Notes: generated by a model from the letters alone, not told the origin. A DNA stretch of 45,336 bases from Candidatus Kuenenia stuttgartensis (GCA_945906725.1 CAMDRI010000023.1:1-45336); one strand, 5' to 3'; positions 5,879 to 15,635 are shown, counted from the stretch's first letter. Program-made: numbers and translations.

Positions 5879-8848
5879 ATGTTCTCAGACACCAAATTCT
5901 GTCGCTTGATCTGGAAGGAATACCGCACTCAGCGGCCGCTGTGGCTGGCGCTACTGATCGCGACGCCGCTGATGCAGGTGGCGATGCTGATCCTGAGGTT
6001 CGTCAACGATGATTATCGGATTCATGCCTACACACCTGAGACAGCCAACGGACTGATGGCGATTGGTTTCATCGCGTCGATCGTTTATTTGCTGGGCTGC
6101 TGCGCGACGATGTTTTCGGTCGAGCACGAAACCGGTGTGTTTGATTTTCAACGAGTCTTGCCGACGAATCAGCCGCGAGTGTTCTGGGCGAAGGTCAGCT
6201 TCGCAGCGGCGAGCAGTCTGTTGCTCACCGCGATTCTGTGGCTGGTGACACGCGGGGTCTTTCTGTGGGATGCACCGCATGGCAGCACTTGGTTTGGAAC
6301 CTACGGTCTGCTCTACATGGCCGAGATTTTCGCGTGGAGCATCTTTGCTTCACTCATCGTGCGGCAGCCGTTGTGGGGCGTGATCGCCGCCATCGCCTGG
6401 CAATCATTGTCGATGCAACTGGTGTTGCCGTACCTGACGAGCGGGCGGCTGAATGATGACGTCCAGCTTCTGAACGAAGACCTCCGATTTACGTTGAGCC
6501 GTTTCGGGGTTCTCATCTTGCTGACGGCTGCCGATGTCGTGCTGGGCAAGCTGTGGTTTGAAGATCGGCTACGGCTGCCGCGCTGGCGGATGCGACTGAC
6601 ACGCGACTCCGTGGCGAGCTATCCAGCGGATGCTGAACTGCCGCCGTATCGCGGCCAGCGGCAGATTGGCTGGTCGCGGCTGTTGTGGCTGAGCTGGCGA
6701 GACGGCCGCTGGGTGATGATCGCCTTCTTGGTTTGGTACGGATTTCATTTCCTCAGAATGAAAAACTTTCGCGAATGGGAGCTGTTGATGCTCCCGTCGT
6801 TCATCGGCAGTTACTTTTTTGGCGTTTTCGCGTTCGCTCCGGAACATTGGGGCGGCCGGTTTCGCTTCTTGACCGAGCGGGGCTGTTCGCCGCGCTTCGC
6901 CTGGCTCAGCCGACAAGTCGTATGGATTCCACCGCTGCTGCTGATGTGCGCCGGCACGTTGTGGAAACGAAATTTGGAAAACGTCGCTAATCCACACTCA
7001 GCCGATCAGGCGGCGATTGAGGTGATGACGGCGGGGGTTGTGCCGCTGATTGCGTATTCCGCCGGGCAATTCGCGGCCATGTTGATTCGCAGTTCGGTGG
7101 TGGCGATTGCCGTCGGGATCGCGCTGACAGTTTTTGGCGGCATTTGGGGCGGCTTGATGACTTCGTGGCTGGCTCCAACGTGGTGGTCGGTCGGTTCGTT
7201 GCCGGCGATCGCGCTGTTCGTGACCTGGCTCAAGGCGAACGACTGGGTCGAGGAACGCCGTGATCGAGTCGCTCGCCGGAGGTTGTGGCTGGGACTCGGA
7301 GTTCCCATCGGTCTCTTGCTCGTGACGTGCGCGACGTATCGCGTCGTGCAAATTCCGGTCGTGACTTTGCCTGCGGAATGGGACGAAGACTCGCGCGAGT
7401 TGGCTCGGCTCGCGCCGGCCGAGAAGGAAACGCTCGACATTTATCGCCGGGCGATGGCGGAGATTGAACAGGGCGAGGGCCACCTGGAGACCTATCTGGA
7501 TTGTGTGCGCCGGCTCTGGCAGGAACACCCGGATTGGACCGAAACGCAACTTTACGCCGAGGCCAACGATGGATTTCGTCGCGACTGGATGCAGAAACAT
7601 GTCGCGGCGGTGCCATTGTTGCGAACAGCTCACAGCAAACCGTCGGTGCCATTGGCTTTGGTCGAAGCCGAACTTCCGCCGCGGCACATTGATGATGATT
7701 GGTCTTCGGAACGAACTGCCAAGCTGACGTGGTTGATGATTCTGCAAGCGGGACAGACCTTGCAAAGCGGTGATCTCGACGCGACCTGGGATGACATCCT
7801 GATCTCTTTTGAATTGCTGCGACGCACCAAATTGCGAGCCGTTCGAGATCCCAAGCCTTACGTCTACAGGATGTCTTCCAGTCTTGAAACGCCGTTGTTG
7901 GCGACCATCGCCAAATGGGGGCGGCACGAAAAGCAAACTCGCGACCGCATCTTGCTGGCGATCCGCAAACTCGAAGAACTCGCCGCCGACCGCACGTCGA
8001 TTCAGCACGCAGTGCATCACGAGTTTCTCAACGCTCAGGAGATGCTGAAGCTCGACAAAACATGGCAGAAATACGTCGAACTGAATCGAACGTACGCCTG
8101 GCAATGGAATGAAGAACCGAGATTCCTGGAGGCTGTCTGGAAGGCCATGTTCTGGGAACGTTGGCGAACTGATCGCGTCGTTCGTTGGCAATCGTCACGG
8201 GCATTGGAACGATCAGATCTGCTGGGAAGGATTCTGAAAGCGAATCGTCCGCTGCCGGACTATTCGCTGTCGCCTATTCCGATGGAGTACGTTGTTTCGC
8301 TGGCCGCTGACCTTGGCATCTCCGAAGAACAAGCCAGGCTGTTGCCCATTGGCGACGACAGCAACTCGCGGGAGTGGGCGATTTTCAATGCCACGCTCGT
8401 TCCACCCAGCATGCACCAAGGTTTCTCCTGGATCGTGGAATCGGAATTCCGGAAACGAGCCGAATCGTTCCGGGCCACGATCCTGTTGCTCGCGCTCGCC
8501 GATTTTCACCGCGAGCACAGCCGGTATCCCGAATCGCTGACCGAGCTGGCTCCGACCTACTTCGCGGAAGCGCCGCGAGATCCTGGGACCGCTGGGGAAT
8601 TCGTCTATTTCCCGCACGGCATCCCGGAAGAATTGACGCGAGACGTGGGCGGACGAGTTCACGTCATTGTGCCGAAGGAGATTCCATTCCTCGTGACGGG
8701 CAAGGGACCCGGCTCGATGGGGCAACGCCGGGGCCGCGACGGCAATTGGGAGTTCACGGATCACGTCGGCAAAGTTCTGAAATTAGAAGAGGCCCTGCTC
8801 AGCGTTCAGAAATGGCTGATCGAGCCGCCGCAGCCCAGCAGCGAATGA
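5879..8848 (+). CDS. ABC-2 type permease fused to a large C-terminal domain
   Basis: A 989-aa protein. Residues 1 to about 490 are a polytopic membrane region in two blocks (about 22-290 and 300-490), resembling ABC-2 permeases (start MFSDTKFCRLIWKEYRTQRP). The C-terminal half of about 490 residues is largely soluble and alpha-helical by composition. It ends with a motif around LALADFHREHSRYPESLTEL and DPGTAGEFVYF that recalls the pseudopilin-like tails on other planctomycete membrane proteins. The ORF could start at 5816 inside the REP-like element, but the ATG at 5879 starts the recognisable protein. It is the third gene of the gntR-ABC operon. The function of the C-terminal domain is unknown. 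Confidence 0.82.
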   Translation: MFSDTKFCRLIWKEYRTQRPLWLALLIATPLMQVAMLILRFVNDDYRIHAYTPETANGLMAIGFIASIVYLLGCCATMFSVEHETGVFDFQRVLPTNQPRVFWAKVSFAAASSLLLTAILWLVTRGVFLWDAPHGSTWFGTYGLLYMAEIFAWSIFASLIVRQPLWGVIAAIAWQSLSMQLVLPYLTSGRLNDDVQLLNEDLRFTLSRFGVLILLTAADVVLGKLWFEDRLRLPRWRMRLTRDSVASYPADAELPPYRGQRQIGWSRLLWLSWRDGRWVMIAFLVWYGFHFLRMKNFREWELLMLPSFIGSYFFGVFAFAPEHWGGRFRFLTERGCSPRFAWLSRQVVWIPPLLLMCAGTLWKRNLENVANPHSADQAAIEVMTAGVVPLIAYSAGQFAAMLIRSSVVAIAVGIALTVFGGIWGGLMTSWLAPTWWSVGSLPAIALFVTWLKANDWVEERRDRVARRRLWLGLGVPIGLLLVTCATYRVVQIPVVTLPAEWDEDSRELARLAPAEKETLDIYRRAMAEIEQGEGHLETYLDCVRRLWQEHPDWTETQLYAEANDGFRRDWMQKHVAAVPLLRTAHSKPSVPLALVEAELPPRHIDDDWSSERTAKLTWLMILQAGQTLQSGDLDATWDDILISFELLRRTKLRAVRDPKPYVYRMSSSLETPLLATIAKWGRHEKQTRDRILLAIRKLEELAADRTSIQHAVHHEFLNAQEMLKLDKTWQKYVELNRTYAWQWNEEPRFLEAVWKAMFWERWRTDRVVRWQSSRALERSDLLGRILKANRPLPDYSLSPIPMEYVVSLAADLGISEEQARLLPIGDDSNSREWAIFNATLVPPSMHQGFSWIVESEFRKRAESFRATILLLALADFHREHSRYPESLTELAPTYFAEAPRDPGTAGEFVYFPHGIPEELTRDVGGRVHVIVPKEIPFLVTGKGPGSMGQRRGRDGNWEFTDHVGKVLKLEEALLSVQKWLIEPPQPSSE

Positions 8849-8889
8849 CTCGATCGAATTCGCTTGCAAACCAACCTTTCGAGGCTGTG

Positions 8890-8991
8890 GGTAGTGGGTC
8901 AGTGTAATCGGATTGTGGCGAACGCGGCTCGCGTGCGACGGAACTCAGACGCACGCGAGCCGCGTGCGCCACATTAAACTGACCCACTACC
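8890..8991. repeat. Nested inverted repeat D with GTAG outer ends
   Basis: The outer arms 8890-8903 and 8978-8991 are 14-bp perfect complements beginning GGTAGTGGGTCAGT. The inner arms 8916-8937 and 8950-8971 are 22 bases with one mismatch. The two levels look like one palindromic element nested in another, or a composite cruciform. It lies between convergence-free neighbours on the plus strand, downstream of the permease gene. Confidence 0.8.
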
Positions 8992-9006
8992 AAAAACTCG
9001 CAGCCG

Positions 9007-9088
9007 CGAAGCGTCAGCGAGGGCGAGCGATCCAAGACGCATTGCCGAGGACCGACTCGGCTGGCCGTTCGCCCTCGCTAACGCTTCG
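9007..9088. repeat. Inverted repeat E (cgaagcgtcagcgagggcg family)
   Basis: Arms 9007-9029 and 9066-9088 are 23 bases with two mismatches around a 36-nt spacer. The same arm sequence occurs as a perfect 24-bp pair at 31284-31376, so this is a dispersed repeat family and not a local palindrome. Confidence 0.82.
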
Positions 9089-9199
9089 GGTTTGTGTGTC
9101 GCTTCACGGACTCGATGCGACAACCTAACCTCAGACACTCGCCGCGTGAACCGTGTTGCTTCCGCCTCGCGGCGGCGAAGACACAACGAAGGACGCGCA

Positions 9200-11029
9200 A
9201 TGCCTCTCACTGACCCGCCGAAGTACCCGCAGACTTGGGAACTCGATTCGATCCTGCCGCACCCGGAAGCCTCCGATTTTCGAGCGGTGCTGAACGATTA
9301 TCGGACTCGGCTCACGCAACTGGCCGACGAGTCCGATCGGCTGCCGCCGCTCGATGCGGAGCCGAAAAATGTCTCAGGTTGGAAGCGATTGCTGACGGAA
9401 TATGCGGCGGTCGAACGTCTCGCCAGCGATTTGGCGTCGTTCGCCGGCTGTCATGCCGCCGCCGATGCGGCCAATAAATTGTTTCAGCAATTGGAGGGCG
9501 AACTGTCGGCGCTCGACCCGCTGCGGGCGAAGGTCGCGACCAATGTCGAGTTCGCGGTGAAGGAGGCGGATGCCGATGCGCTCGCACGGATGCTGTCGTT
9601 GGATTCTGAATTGTCCGAGTTGCGGTTCTTCTTCGACGAGCGGCGTCGGAACGCGGCGCTGCGTCTGCCGAAGGAGCGCGAGCAGCTCGCAAACGATCTG
9701 GCGGTTGATGCGATTCACGCTTGGAGCCGGCTGTACGATCGGCTGTCCGGTGAGCTAAAGATCAAGGTCATGGAAAAAGGAGAGGTCGTCGAAAAGTCCC
9801 CCGGCCAGGTCATGTTCGATTCGCCGCAGCGAGCCGTTCGCGAGAACAATTTCTTCGCTGCCGACAAAGCCTGGGTGACGCTGCAAGACTCGTGCGCCGA
9901 TGCGTTGAATCACATCGCCGGTTTTCGGCTGACGAAGTACCGGCATCTTGGCCTGACCGGCGACGACGCGCATCTCGCGGCTCCGCTGCGCTTCAACCGC
10001 ATGCGTCGCGAAACGCTGGACGCAATGTGGGGGGCGGTTACGGCGCGCAAGCCGATTCTGCTGAAGTATCTCGCGAAGAAAGCGGAACTGCTCGGTTTGA
10101 AGCGGCTCGCCTGGTTCGACCTGTCGGCACCGCTGCCGAGTTCGACGGGCGAAGCCGAAGAGCTGAGCTACGATTCCGCCTGCGACACCGTGATTCGCAC
10201 TTTTCGCGAGTTCAGTCCCGACTTCGGCGACTTCGCCGAGGACGCGATCAAGAACCGCTGGATCGAAGTTGAGAACCGTCCCGGCAAACGGCAAGGTGGC
10301 TTCTGCACCGGCCTGCCGACGAAACGGCAGTCGCGGATTTTCATGACCTACACGAATTCGGCCGACAGCATGAGCACGTTGGCTCACGAATTGGGACACG
10401 CCTATCACTCGCACGTTTTGTGGGACCGACCGTTTTTCTTGCAGGACTACCCGATGAACCTCGCCGAGACGGCATCGACATTCGCCGAGGCGGTTTTGGG
10501 AGAACAGCAATTGCAGTCTGCGAAGTCCACGAATGATGAACTGCAATTGCTCGACAACATGCTCGGCGACGCGGTCGCGTTTCTGATGAACATCCACGCG
10601 CGGTTCTTGTTCGAAGATCGCTTCCATCGCGAACGGCGCGAGGGTGAAGTCTCGCCGGAGCGGCTCTCCGAGTTGATGCTCGGGGCGCAGCGTGAGGCGT
10701 ATCTCAACGGACTGGCAGACGACGGCTGGAACCCGCGCTTCTGGGTCAGCAAGCTGCACTTCTACATCTCCAGTTTGCCGTTCTACAACTTCCCGTACAC
10801 GTTCGGGTACTTGCTTTCGATGGGGACGTTTGCGACGGCCAAGAGTTTTTCCGGCGACTTCCCGAAGCGATATCGCGAACTGCTGATCGCCACCGGTTGC
10901 TGCGAAGCGGAAGACGCAGTGCAAAGTACACTCGGCGATGACTTGACTCGGCCCGACTTCTGGAACCGCAGCCTCGACGTCGTCGAGCAGCGTGTCGAAC
11001 GGTTCTTGCACTTGGCGAACGCACGATGA
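9200..11029 (+). CDS. M3-family oligoendopeptidase (PepF-like)
   Basis: A 609-aa cytoplasmic zinc metallopeptidase that would cleave oligopeptides. The catalytic HExxH is HELGH at residues 396-400 (STLAHELGHAYHSHVL), and the downstream glutamate ligand lies in the NLAETASTFAEA segment. The length matches oligoendopeptidase F (about 600 aa). The ORF can be extended to 9092, but the ATG at 9200 follows AAGGA and starts MPLTDPPKYPQTWELDSI, the conserved family beginning. The stop overlaps the next gene's start by 4 bases (ATGA at 11026-11029), so the two are translationally coupled. Confidence 0.93.
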   Translation: MPLTDPPKYPQTWELDSILPHPEASDFRAVLNDYRTRLTQLADESDRLPPLDAEPKNVSGWKRLLTEYAAVERLASDLASFAGCHAAADAANKLFQQLEGELSALDPLRAKVATNVEFAVKEADADALARMLSLDSELSELRFFFDERRRNAALRLPKEREQLANDLAVDAIHAWSRLYDRLSGELKIKVMEKGEVVEKSPGQVMFDSPQRAVRENNFFAADKAWVTLQDSCADALNHIAGFRLTKYRHLGLTGDDAHLAAPLRFNRMRRETLDAMWGAVTARKPILLKYLAKKAELLGLKRLAWFDLSAPLPSSTGEAEELSYDSACDTVIRTFREFSPDFGDFAEDAIKNRWIEVENRPGKRQGGFCTGLPTKRQSRIFMTYTNSADSMSTLAHELGHAYHSHVLWDRPFFLQDYPMNLAETASTFAEAVLGEQQLQSAKSTNDELQLLDNMLGDAVAFLMNIHARFLFEDRFHRERREGEVSPERLSELMLGAQREAYLNGLADDGWNPRFWVSKLHFYISSLPFYNFPYTFGYLLSMGTFATAKSFSGDFPKRYRELLIATGCCEAEDAVQSTLGDDLTRPDFWNRSLDVVEQRVERFLHLANAR

Positions 11030-11670
11030 AGTCCGCGATCCGAGCCGCGTTGTTTCTCACCGTTCTGTTCGCGATTCCCGTTGTTCCGTTTCTATGGTTG
11101 GGGGAATCGTTCGAAGCAGGTTTGTTCAAAGTTCTGCACGAACCGGCATCGCCAAGCGTTGTATCGGGCTGGGTGATTGGTTTGTTGGCGGCCGACATGT
11201 TTCTGCCGGTGCCGTCCAGCGCGGTCATTACCTATTCTGGCGGTGTGCTTGGCATGTTGGCCGGGACTATGGTCTCGTGGATCGGCCTGTCGATCGGAGC
11301 ACTCGGCGGATTCGGCTTGGCTCGAGCGTTCGGCGAAACGATTGCTCGCCGATTTGCGGAATCTGAAGACATCGAACGAATGAGCCGATTCACTCAGCGA
11401 CACGGCGCGACTGCGATCGTGTTGACGCGAGCGTTGCCAATTCTGGCGGAGGCGTGTGTGCTGATGCTCGGAGCCGGTCGGCTGAGTTGGCGGCAGTTTC
11501 TGATACCGATGCTGGTCAGCAATCTGTTGCTGTCGCTGACGTACGCGACTTGTGGAGCGTTCTTTCAAGGTTCGAATGCCTTTCCCATCGCGATCGTGGC
11601 ATCGGGAACTGTCCCGCTCGTTGCAGCGCTTGTGATTCGACGTCTCTGGCGTTCGAACGACCGGGCGTAG
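11026..11670 (+). CDS. DedA/VTT-domain membrane protein
   Basis: A 214-aa inner-membrane protein with the VTT (DedA, SNARE-associated) fold. An N-terminal hydrophobic helix, the FLPVPSSAVITYSGG re-entrant motif (about 64-78) and the second signature RALPILAEACVLMLGAG (about 136-152) are visible, followed by terminal helices. DedA proteins are linked to lipid scrambling and membrane homeostasis. Its ATG overlaps the peptidase stop by 4 bases. The stop TAG (11668-11670) is itself part of the GTAG head of a REP-like element, so the last residues may have been altered by insertion of the element. Confidence 0.87.
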   Translation: MKSAIRAALFLTVLFAIPVVPFLWLGESFEAGLFKVLHEPASPSVVSGWVIGLLAADMFLPVPSSAVITYSGGVLGMLAGTMVSWIGLSIGALGGFGLARAFGETIARRFAESEDIERMSRFTQRHGATAIVLTRALPILAEACVLMLGAGRLSWRQFLIPMLVSNLLLSLTYATCGAFFQGSNAFPIAIVASGTVPLVAALVIRRLWRSNDRA

Positions 11671-11747
11671 GTCAGGCTTCCCGGCCTGACCCGGATTGGA
11701 ATACGGCGCCGAATGTTGACCGGGGCAGCCTGGAAAGGCTGGCCTAC
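11667..11747. repeat. Paired REP-like element F, GTAG head overlaps a stop codon
   Basis: GTAG (11667-11670) plus gtcaggc, loop ttcccg, gcctgac (11671-11690) makes the left half. The inverted right half ends in CTAC (11744-11747), and its reverse complement starts GTAGGCCAGCCTTTCC. The TAG of the left head is the stop codon of the VTT gene. The right half ends 18 bases before the amino-acid permease start. It belongs to the same family as the element at 42065-42146. Confidence 0.84.
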
Positions 11748-11765
11748 GACCGTAGATTGTTGTCC

Positions 11766-13157
11766 ATGACTGAACCCACATCGGCTTCTGATGCACGATT
11801 GGACCGCGGCCTGGGCTTGCCTCAGGCGATCTCGCTGAACATCGCAAACATGGTCGGCATCGGGCCATTCATCACGATTCCTGGATTCATCGCGGCGATG
11901 CACGGACCTCAAGCTTTGGTCGCGTGGGTGATCGCGGCCGTGCTGGTGATCTGCGACGGGTTGGTCTGGAGCGAGCTCGGAGCGGCGATGCCTGGCAGTG
12001 GCGGGACGTATCACTTCCTGCGCGAAATCTTCGGCAAGCAATCGACCGGATGGGGACAGCTGTTGCCGTTTCTGTTCGTTTGGCAGTTCCTGGTCAGTGG
12101 CACGATGGAGATCGCGTCGGGCTACATCGGCGCGGTGCCGTACGTCGATTACATCGTGTCGTACTGGCTGGGTGAGCCGATCGCCGCGACGGGACAGCGG
12201 CACGTCTGGTTCTTCCGAGGCGAAGAAGGAGTTGCCGCTGCGTCAGCAGCGTTGCTGGTAACGCTGCTGTTGAGCAGGCGGATTCAAGTGGTCGGTTGGC
12301 TGAGCCTCGTTCTGTGCGCGGGCACCGCGATCACGGTGTTGACAGTCATCGTCGCCGGATTGACGCACTTCGATGCGTCACTTCTGACGTTTCCGAAGGA
12401 TGCGTTCGAGATCACTCCCGCCTGGGTGAATGGCCTGGGCGCGGCGATGCTGATCGCGATTTACGACTACCTGGGCTACTACAACATCTGCCATTTGGGT
12501 GAAGAGGTTCGCGATCCGGGGCGGACGATTCCGCGAGCGGTCATCGCTTCGGTCGTTGTCGTCGCGGCGGTTTATCTGACGATGAACCTGTCGATCATTG
12601 CTGTCGTGCCGTGGAAAGAGGCGATGGAGTCGAAGCAAATCGCTGCGTTGTTCATGGAGACCTTGTTCGGTCGACCGGTCGCGGCGGTGTTCACGATTTT
12701 GATTCTGTGGACGGTGCTGGCCTGCATGTTCGCGATCACGCTCGGATACTCGCGGATTCCCTATGCGGCGGCGCTCAACGGCGACTTCTTTCCGGCGTTC
12801 GGACGGGTTCATGCGACGAAGCGGTATCCGACGGTGTCGCTCTGGACGCTCGGTGGATTGACGGCGGTGTTTTGTTTTCTACCGTTGCAAATGGTGATCG
12901 AGGCGGCGGTGACGGTGCGGATTCTCGTGCAGTTTGTGGCTCAAATCATCGGCTTGCACTTTCTGAGGAAGACTCGGCAGGACGTCGTGCTGCCGTTTCG
13001 AATGTGGCTGTATCCGCTGCCGAGTTTGCTCGCGCTCGGCGGTTGGTTGTTCGTGCTGGGAACGCGAGTCGATTTGCTGTGGCTGGTGTTGGGCGTCATC
13101 GCTAGTGGCGTGGCGGTGTTTTTCTTTTTTCTGTGGCGGCCGAATCCGTCAACGTAA
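11766..13157 (+). CDS. APC-family amino-acid permease
   Basis: A 463-aa polytopic transporter of the amino acid-polyamine-organocation superfamily. It starts MTEPTSASDARLDRGLGLPQ and enters TM1 with NIANMVGIGPFITIPGF, matching the unwound TM1 substrate site (GxG-type) of the family. About 12 hydrophobic segments follow, with LVWSELGAAMPGSGGTYHF matching the conserved APC TM2 region. The ORF runs back to 11454, overlapping the VTT gene, but the ATG at 11766 begins the recognisable protein. Substrate unknown. Confidence 0.9.
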   Translation: MTEPTSASDARLDRGLGLPQAISLNIANMVGIGPFITIPGFIAAMHGPQALVAWVIAAVLVICDGLVWSELGAAMPGSGGTYHFLREIFGKQSTGWGQLLPFLFVWQFLVSGTMEIASGYIGAVPYVDYIVSYWLGEPIAATGQRHVWFFRGEEGVAAASAALLVTLLLSRRIQVVGWLSLVLCAGTAITVLTVIVAGLTHFDASLLTFPKDAFEITPAWVNGLGAAMLIAIYDYLGYYNICHLGEEVRDPGRTIPRAVIASVVVVAAVYLTMNLSIIAVVPWKEAMESKQIAALFMETLFGRPVAAVFTILILWTVLACMFAITLGYSRIPYAAALNGDFFPAFGRVHATKRYPTVSLWTLGGLTAVFCFLPLQMVIEAAVTVRILVQFVAQIIGLHFLRKTRQDVVLPFRMWLYPLPSLLALGGWLFVLGTRVDLLWLVLGVIASGVAVFFFFLWRPNPST

Positions 13158-13208
13158 AAGTGCCCGTCCTCCTCGCGTCGGTTTGGCAGCCTCCGCTATT
13201 CTCCGTGC

Positions 13209-15635
13209 ATGTTGCTCGTTGCCAATTCCCCGCTGCTGGCACGGATTGTCGATGCGCTCATTCGGTGGCGTGGGACGTTGCTGCTGCTAGCGCTGGTGGC
13301 GACTGTTGCCGCGTGGCCGATCTCGCGACGACTCGCGTTTGAGCAGTCGATCGAATCGTTGTACGCGACCGACAATCCTCACCTGCGCGACTTTCTGACC
13401 AGTCGGAGCACTTTCGGCGGCGACGAGTTGCTGTTCGTCGCATACTCCGATCCGGAACTGTTTCAGCCGGACAGCGATGCGCTCACCGAACTTGCGAGCG
13501 AACGAATCTCGAACTTCGCCGAGCAGCTCAGCCAAGTTCCCGGCGTCCGGAAGGAGAGCACTCAGCATTTGGCTCAGGCGTTGAAGTTTCCGTACGGGCG
13601 GGAAAAAATCCGGAAGATGGTCGGCGGTATTTTGCTCGGAGACGACAACCAGACGACGGCGATCGTGCTGCGATTGCTTCAGGAAAAGGACTCGCCGGTG
13701 ACTCGCGGCGAGACGATCGCGGGGGTGCGGAAGCTCGCGAATGCCCACGATCCGCCGGCGATGGTGGCGGGGGAACCGGCTCAGATTCACGACATGTTTC
13801 GGTATGTCGAAGAGGACGGCCGCAAGCTGTTTCTAGTGTCGCTCGCCGTTCTGGCGTTCGTCCTGTTGCTGCTGTTGGAAGTCATTCAGTGGCAACTGGT
13901 GCGTCGAGTGGCGTTGATCGCGTTGCTGAATTGGGTCAGTTGGCTGCCGCTGCTGGGGATTGCGATCATGCTGGCGTTGGTCTGGCTGCGCTGGGTCATG
14001 CTGACGTTGCTCGTGGTTCTGGTCAGCATCGTCTGGACCGAGGCACTGCTGGTGCTCAGCGGACTGCGGCTGAGCATGGTCAGTTCAATGCTGAATTCGC
14101 TGATCACGATCATCGGCGTGGCAACGTCGATGCATGTGCTTCTGTTTTTTCGCGAGCGACACCGCACGCAGTCTCCCGAAGATGCTCTGGGGCAAACGAT
14201 CCTCCGCCTGGCCAAGCCGGTGTGGTGGTCGATCGCGACGACGGTGCTGGGGTTCGCAGTGCTCGTCAGCAGTCACATCAATCCGGTCGCCAGCTTTGGC
14301 TTGATGATGGCTCTGGGGACGATGGTCGTGCTGGTGGCGATCACGGTTCTGCTGCCCGGTTGTCTGCTGTTTGGGCGGCTTCCCGAAGAGCCTGCGCCGT
14401 CGGCGGCTGACCGGCATGTGGCCAACTTTCTGGCTCGCATCACGGTTTGGGTCAAGCATCATCCGCGGCGAGTCGCCATCGCATCGCTGCTCGTCGCGGG
14501 TGTTGCTGGACTGGGCTTCCTGCGGCTGCGAGTCGAGACCGACTTCAGCAAGAACTTTCGAGCCAACAGTCCCATCGTGCAGTCGTTGGAGTTTGTGGAG
14601 TCGCGACTCGGCGGCGCCGGGACTTGGGAAGTCAACTTTCCCACGCCGGAGAACATCGACACGGAATTTCTCGAACGCGTGCGAACGCTGGCCGATCGAC
14701 TGCGCCGCGAGTTCGGTGCGACGGCCGGCGAGAACCATGCCGGCCGTCTGTCGAAAGTCCTTGCCCTCACGGATGGACTGGACTTGATTCCGGAACGGCT
14801 GCCGACGCTCAAGTTTCCGTTTGTCAGAACCGCGACGCTCGACGAGCGACTCAAATTGCTCAATACGTTTCAAGTGGAGTTTGTGAGCAGCCTCTACAAC
14901 CCCGAACAGCGCCGCATGCGATTAGTGCTGCGCTCGTACGAGCGGCAGCCGTCGGACTCGAAGCTGAAGCTGATCGCGGATGTCGAGCGACTGGCGCAAG
15001 AAACATTTCAAGACCAAGTATTATTTTTGCCTGTCATAGAGCAAGCATCATTTTCTCCTGTCACAGAGACAGACGGGATCGTAGTACGTCCCCCGAAGTC
15101 AACCGGGCTGTTCGTGCTGCTGACCTTCTTGATCGAAAGCCTGATGGGCGACCAATGGACCAGCTTTTGTCTGTCCTCCGTCGGCATCACGAGCATGATG
15201 TGGTTTGCGTTTCGGAGCCTGCCGATTGGCTTGATCTCGCTGGTACCGAACCTGTTTCCGAATATCCTGGTGATCGGAGCAATGGGCTGGCTCGGCCTGC
15301 CAATCAACATTGCCACGGCGATGATTGCCTGCGTGTCGATGGGACTGACGGTCGACTCCAGCATCATCTACATCGACGGCTACCTCACTGCGCGAGCCAG
15401 CGGTCTGCGAGTCCACGAAGCGTTGCACGAGACGCACCGGCACGTCGGCCGAGCCTTGGTCTACACCAACGTCGCGCTCATGGCTGGCTTCAGTGTGCTG
15501 GCGCTCTCGCACTTCATTCCGCTGGTCTACTTCGGACTGCTCGTCAGCCTGGCGATGCTCGGCGGCCTGATCGGCAACCTCGTGTTCCTGCCGCTGCTGA
15601 TCGGCTGGTGGGACGAGCGGAAAGAACGGAAGTAG
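13209..15635 (+). CDS. MMPL/RND-family exporter
   Basis: An 808-aa inner-membrane transporter with the duplicated RND layout: TM1 (about 23-40), a large periplasmic loop, a five- to six-helix block (about 205-400), TM7 (about 415-435), a second large loop and a final helix block (about 630-800). The conserved AMIACVSMGLTVDSSIIYI segment in the second block matches the RND proton-relay region. MMPL-type proteins export lipids, hopanoids or drugs. The start codon has no strong ribosome site. The stop TAG (15633-15635) coincides with the GTAG head of a REP-like element. A locally AT-rich stretch lies at about 15000-15070. Confidence 0.88.
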   Translation: MLLVANSPLLARIVDALIRWRGTLLLLALVATVAAWPISRRLAFEQSIESLYATDNPHLRDFLTSRSTFGGDELLFVAYSDPELFQPDSDALTELASERISNFAEQLSQVPGVRKESTQHLAQALKFPYGREKIRKMVGGILLGDDNQTTAIVLRLLQEKDSPVTRGETIAGVRKLANAHDPPAMVAGEPAQIHDMFRYVEEDGRKLFLVSLAVLAFVLLLLLEVIQWQLVRRVALIALLNWVSWLPLLGIAIMLALVWLRWVMLTLLVVLVSIVWTEALLVLSGLRLSMVSSMLNSLITIIGVATSMHVLLFFRERHRTQSPEDALGQTILRLAKPVWWSIATTVLGFAVLVSSHINPVASFGLMMALGTMVVLVAITVLLPGCLLFGRLPEEPAPSAADRHVANFLARITVWVKHHPRRVAIASLLVAGVAGLGFLRLRVETDFSKNFRANSPIVQSLEFVESRLGGAGTWEVNFPTPENIDTEFLERVRTLADRLRREFGATAGENHAGRLSKVLALTDGLDLIPERLPTLKFPFVRTATLDERLKLLNTFQVEFVSSLYNPEQRRMRLVLRSYERQPSDSKLKLIADVERLAQETFQDQVLFLPVIEQASFSPVTETDGIVVRPPKSTGLFVLLTFLIESLMGDQWTSFCLSSVGITSMMWFAFRSLPIGLISLVPNLFPNILVIGAMGWLGLPINIATAMIACVSMGLTVDSSIIYIDGYLTARASGLRVHEALHETHRHVGRALVYTNVALMAGFSVLALSHFIPLVYFGLLVSLAMLGGLIGNLVFLPLLIGWWDERKERK

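Larger units (their letters stand above)
8849..9199. other. 351-base intergenic region filled by two inverted-repeat elements
   Basis: No credible gene. The region holds nested element D (8890-8991) and element E (9007-9088), separated by 15 bases. The remaining sequence carries the AAGGA ribosome site of the peptidase gene. No strong promoter was recognised. Confidence 0.7.

Noticed and set aside
6998..8191. A 397-aa minus-strand ORF inside the permease gene
   Set aside because: Shadow frame of the large permease gene; basic, low-complexity composition and no ribosome site.
9755..11011. A 418-aa minus-strand ORF
   Set aside because: Antisense to the M3 peptidase, which has its HExxH and normal length.
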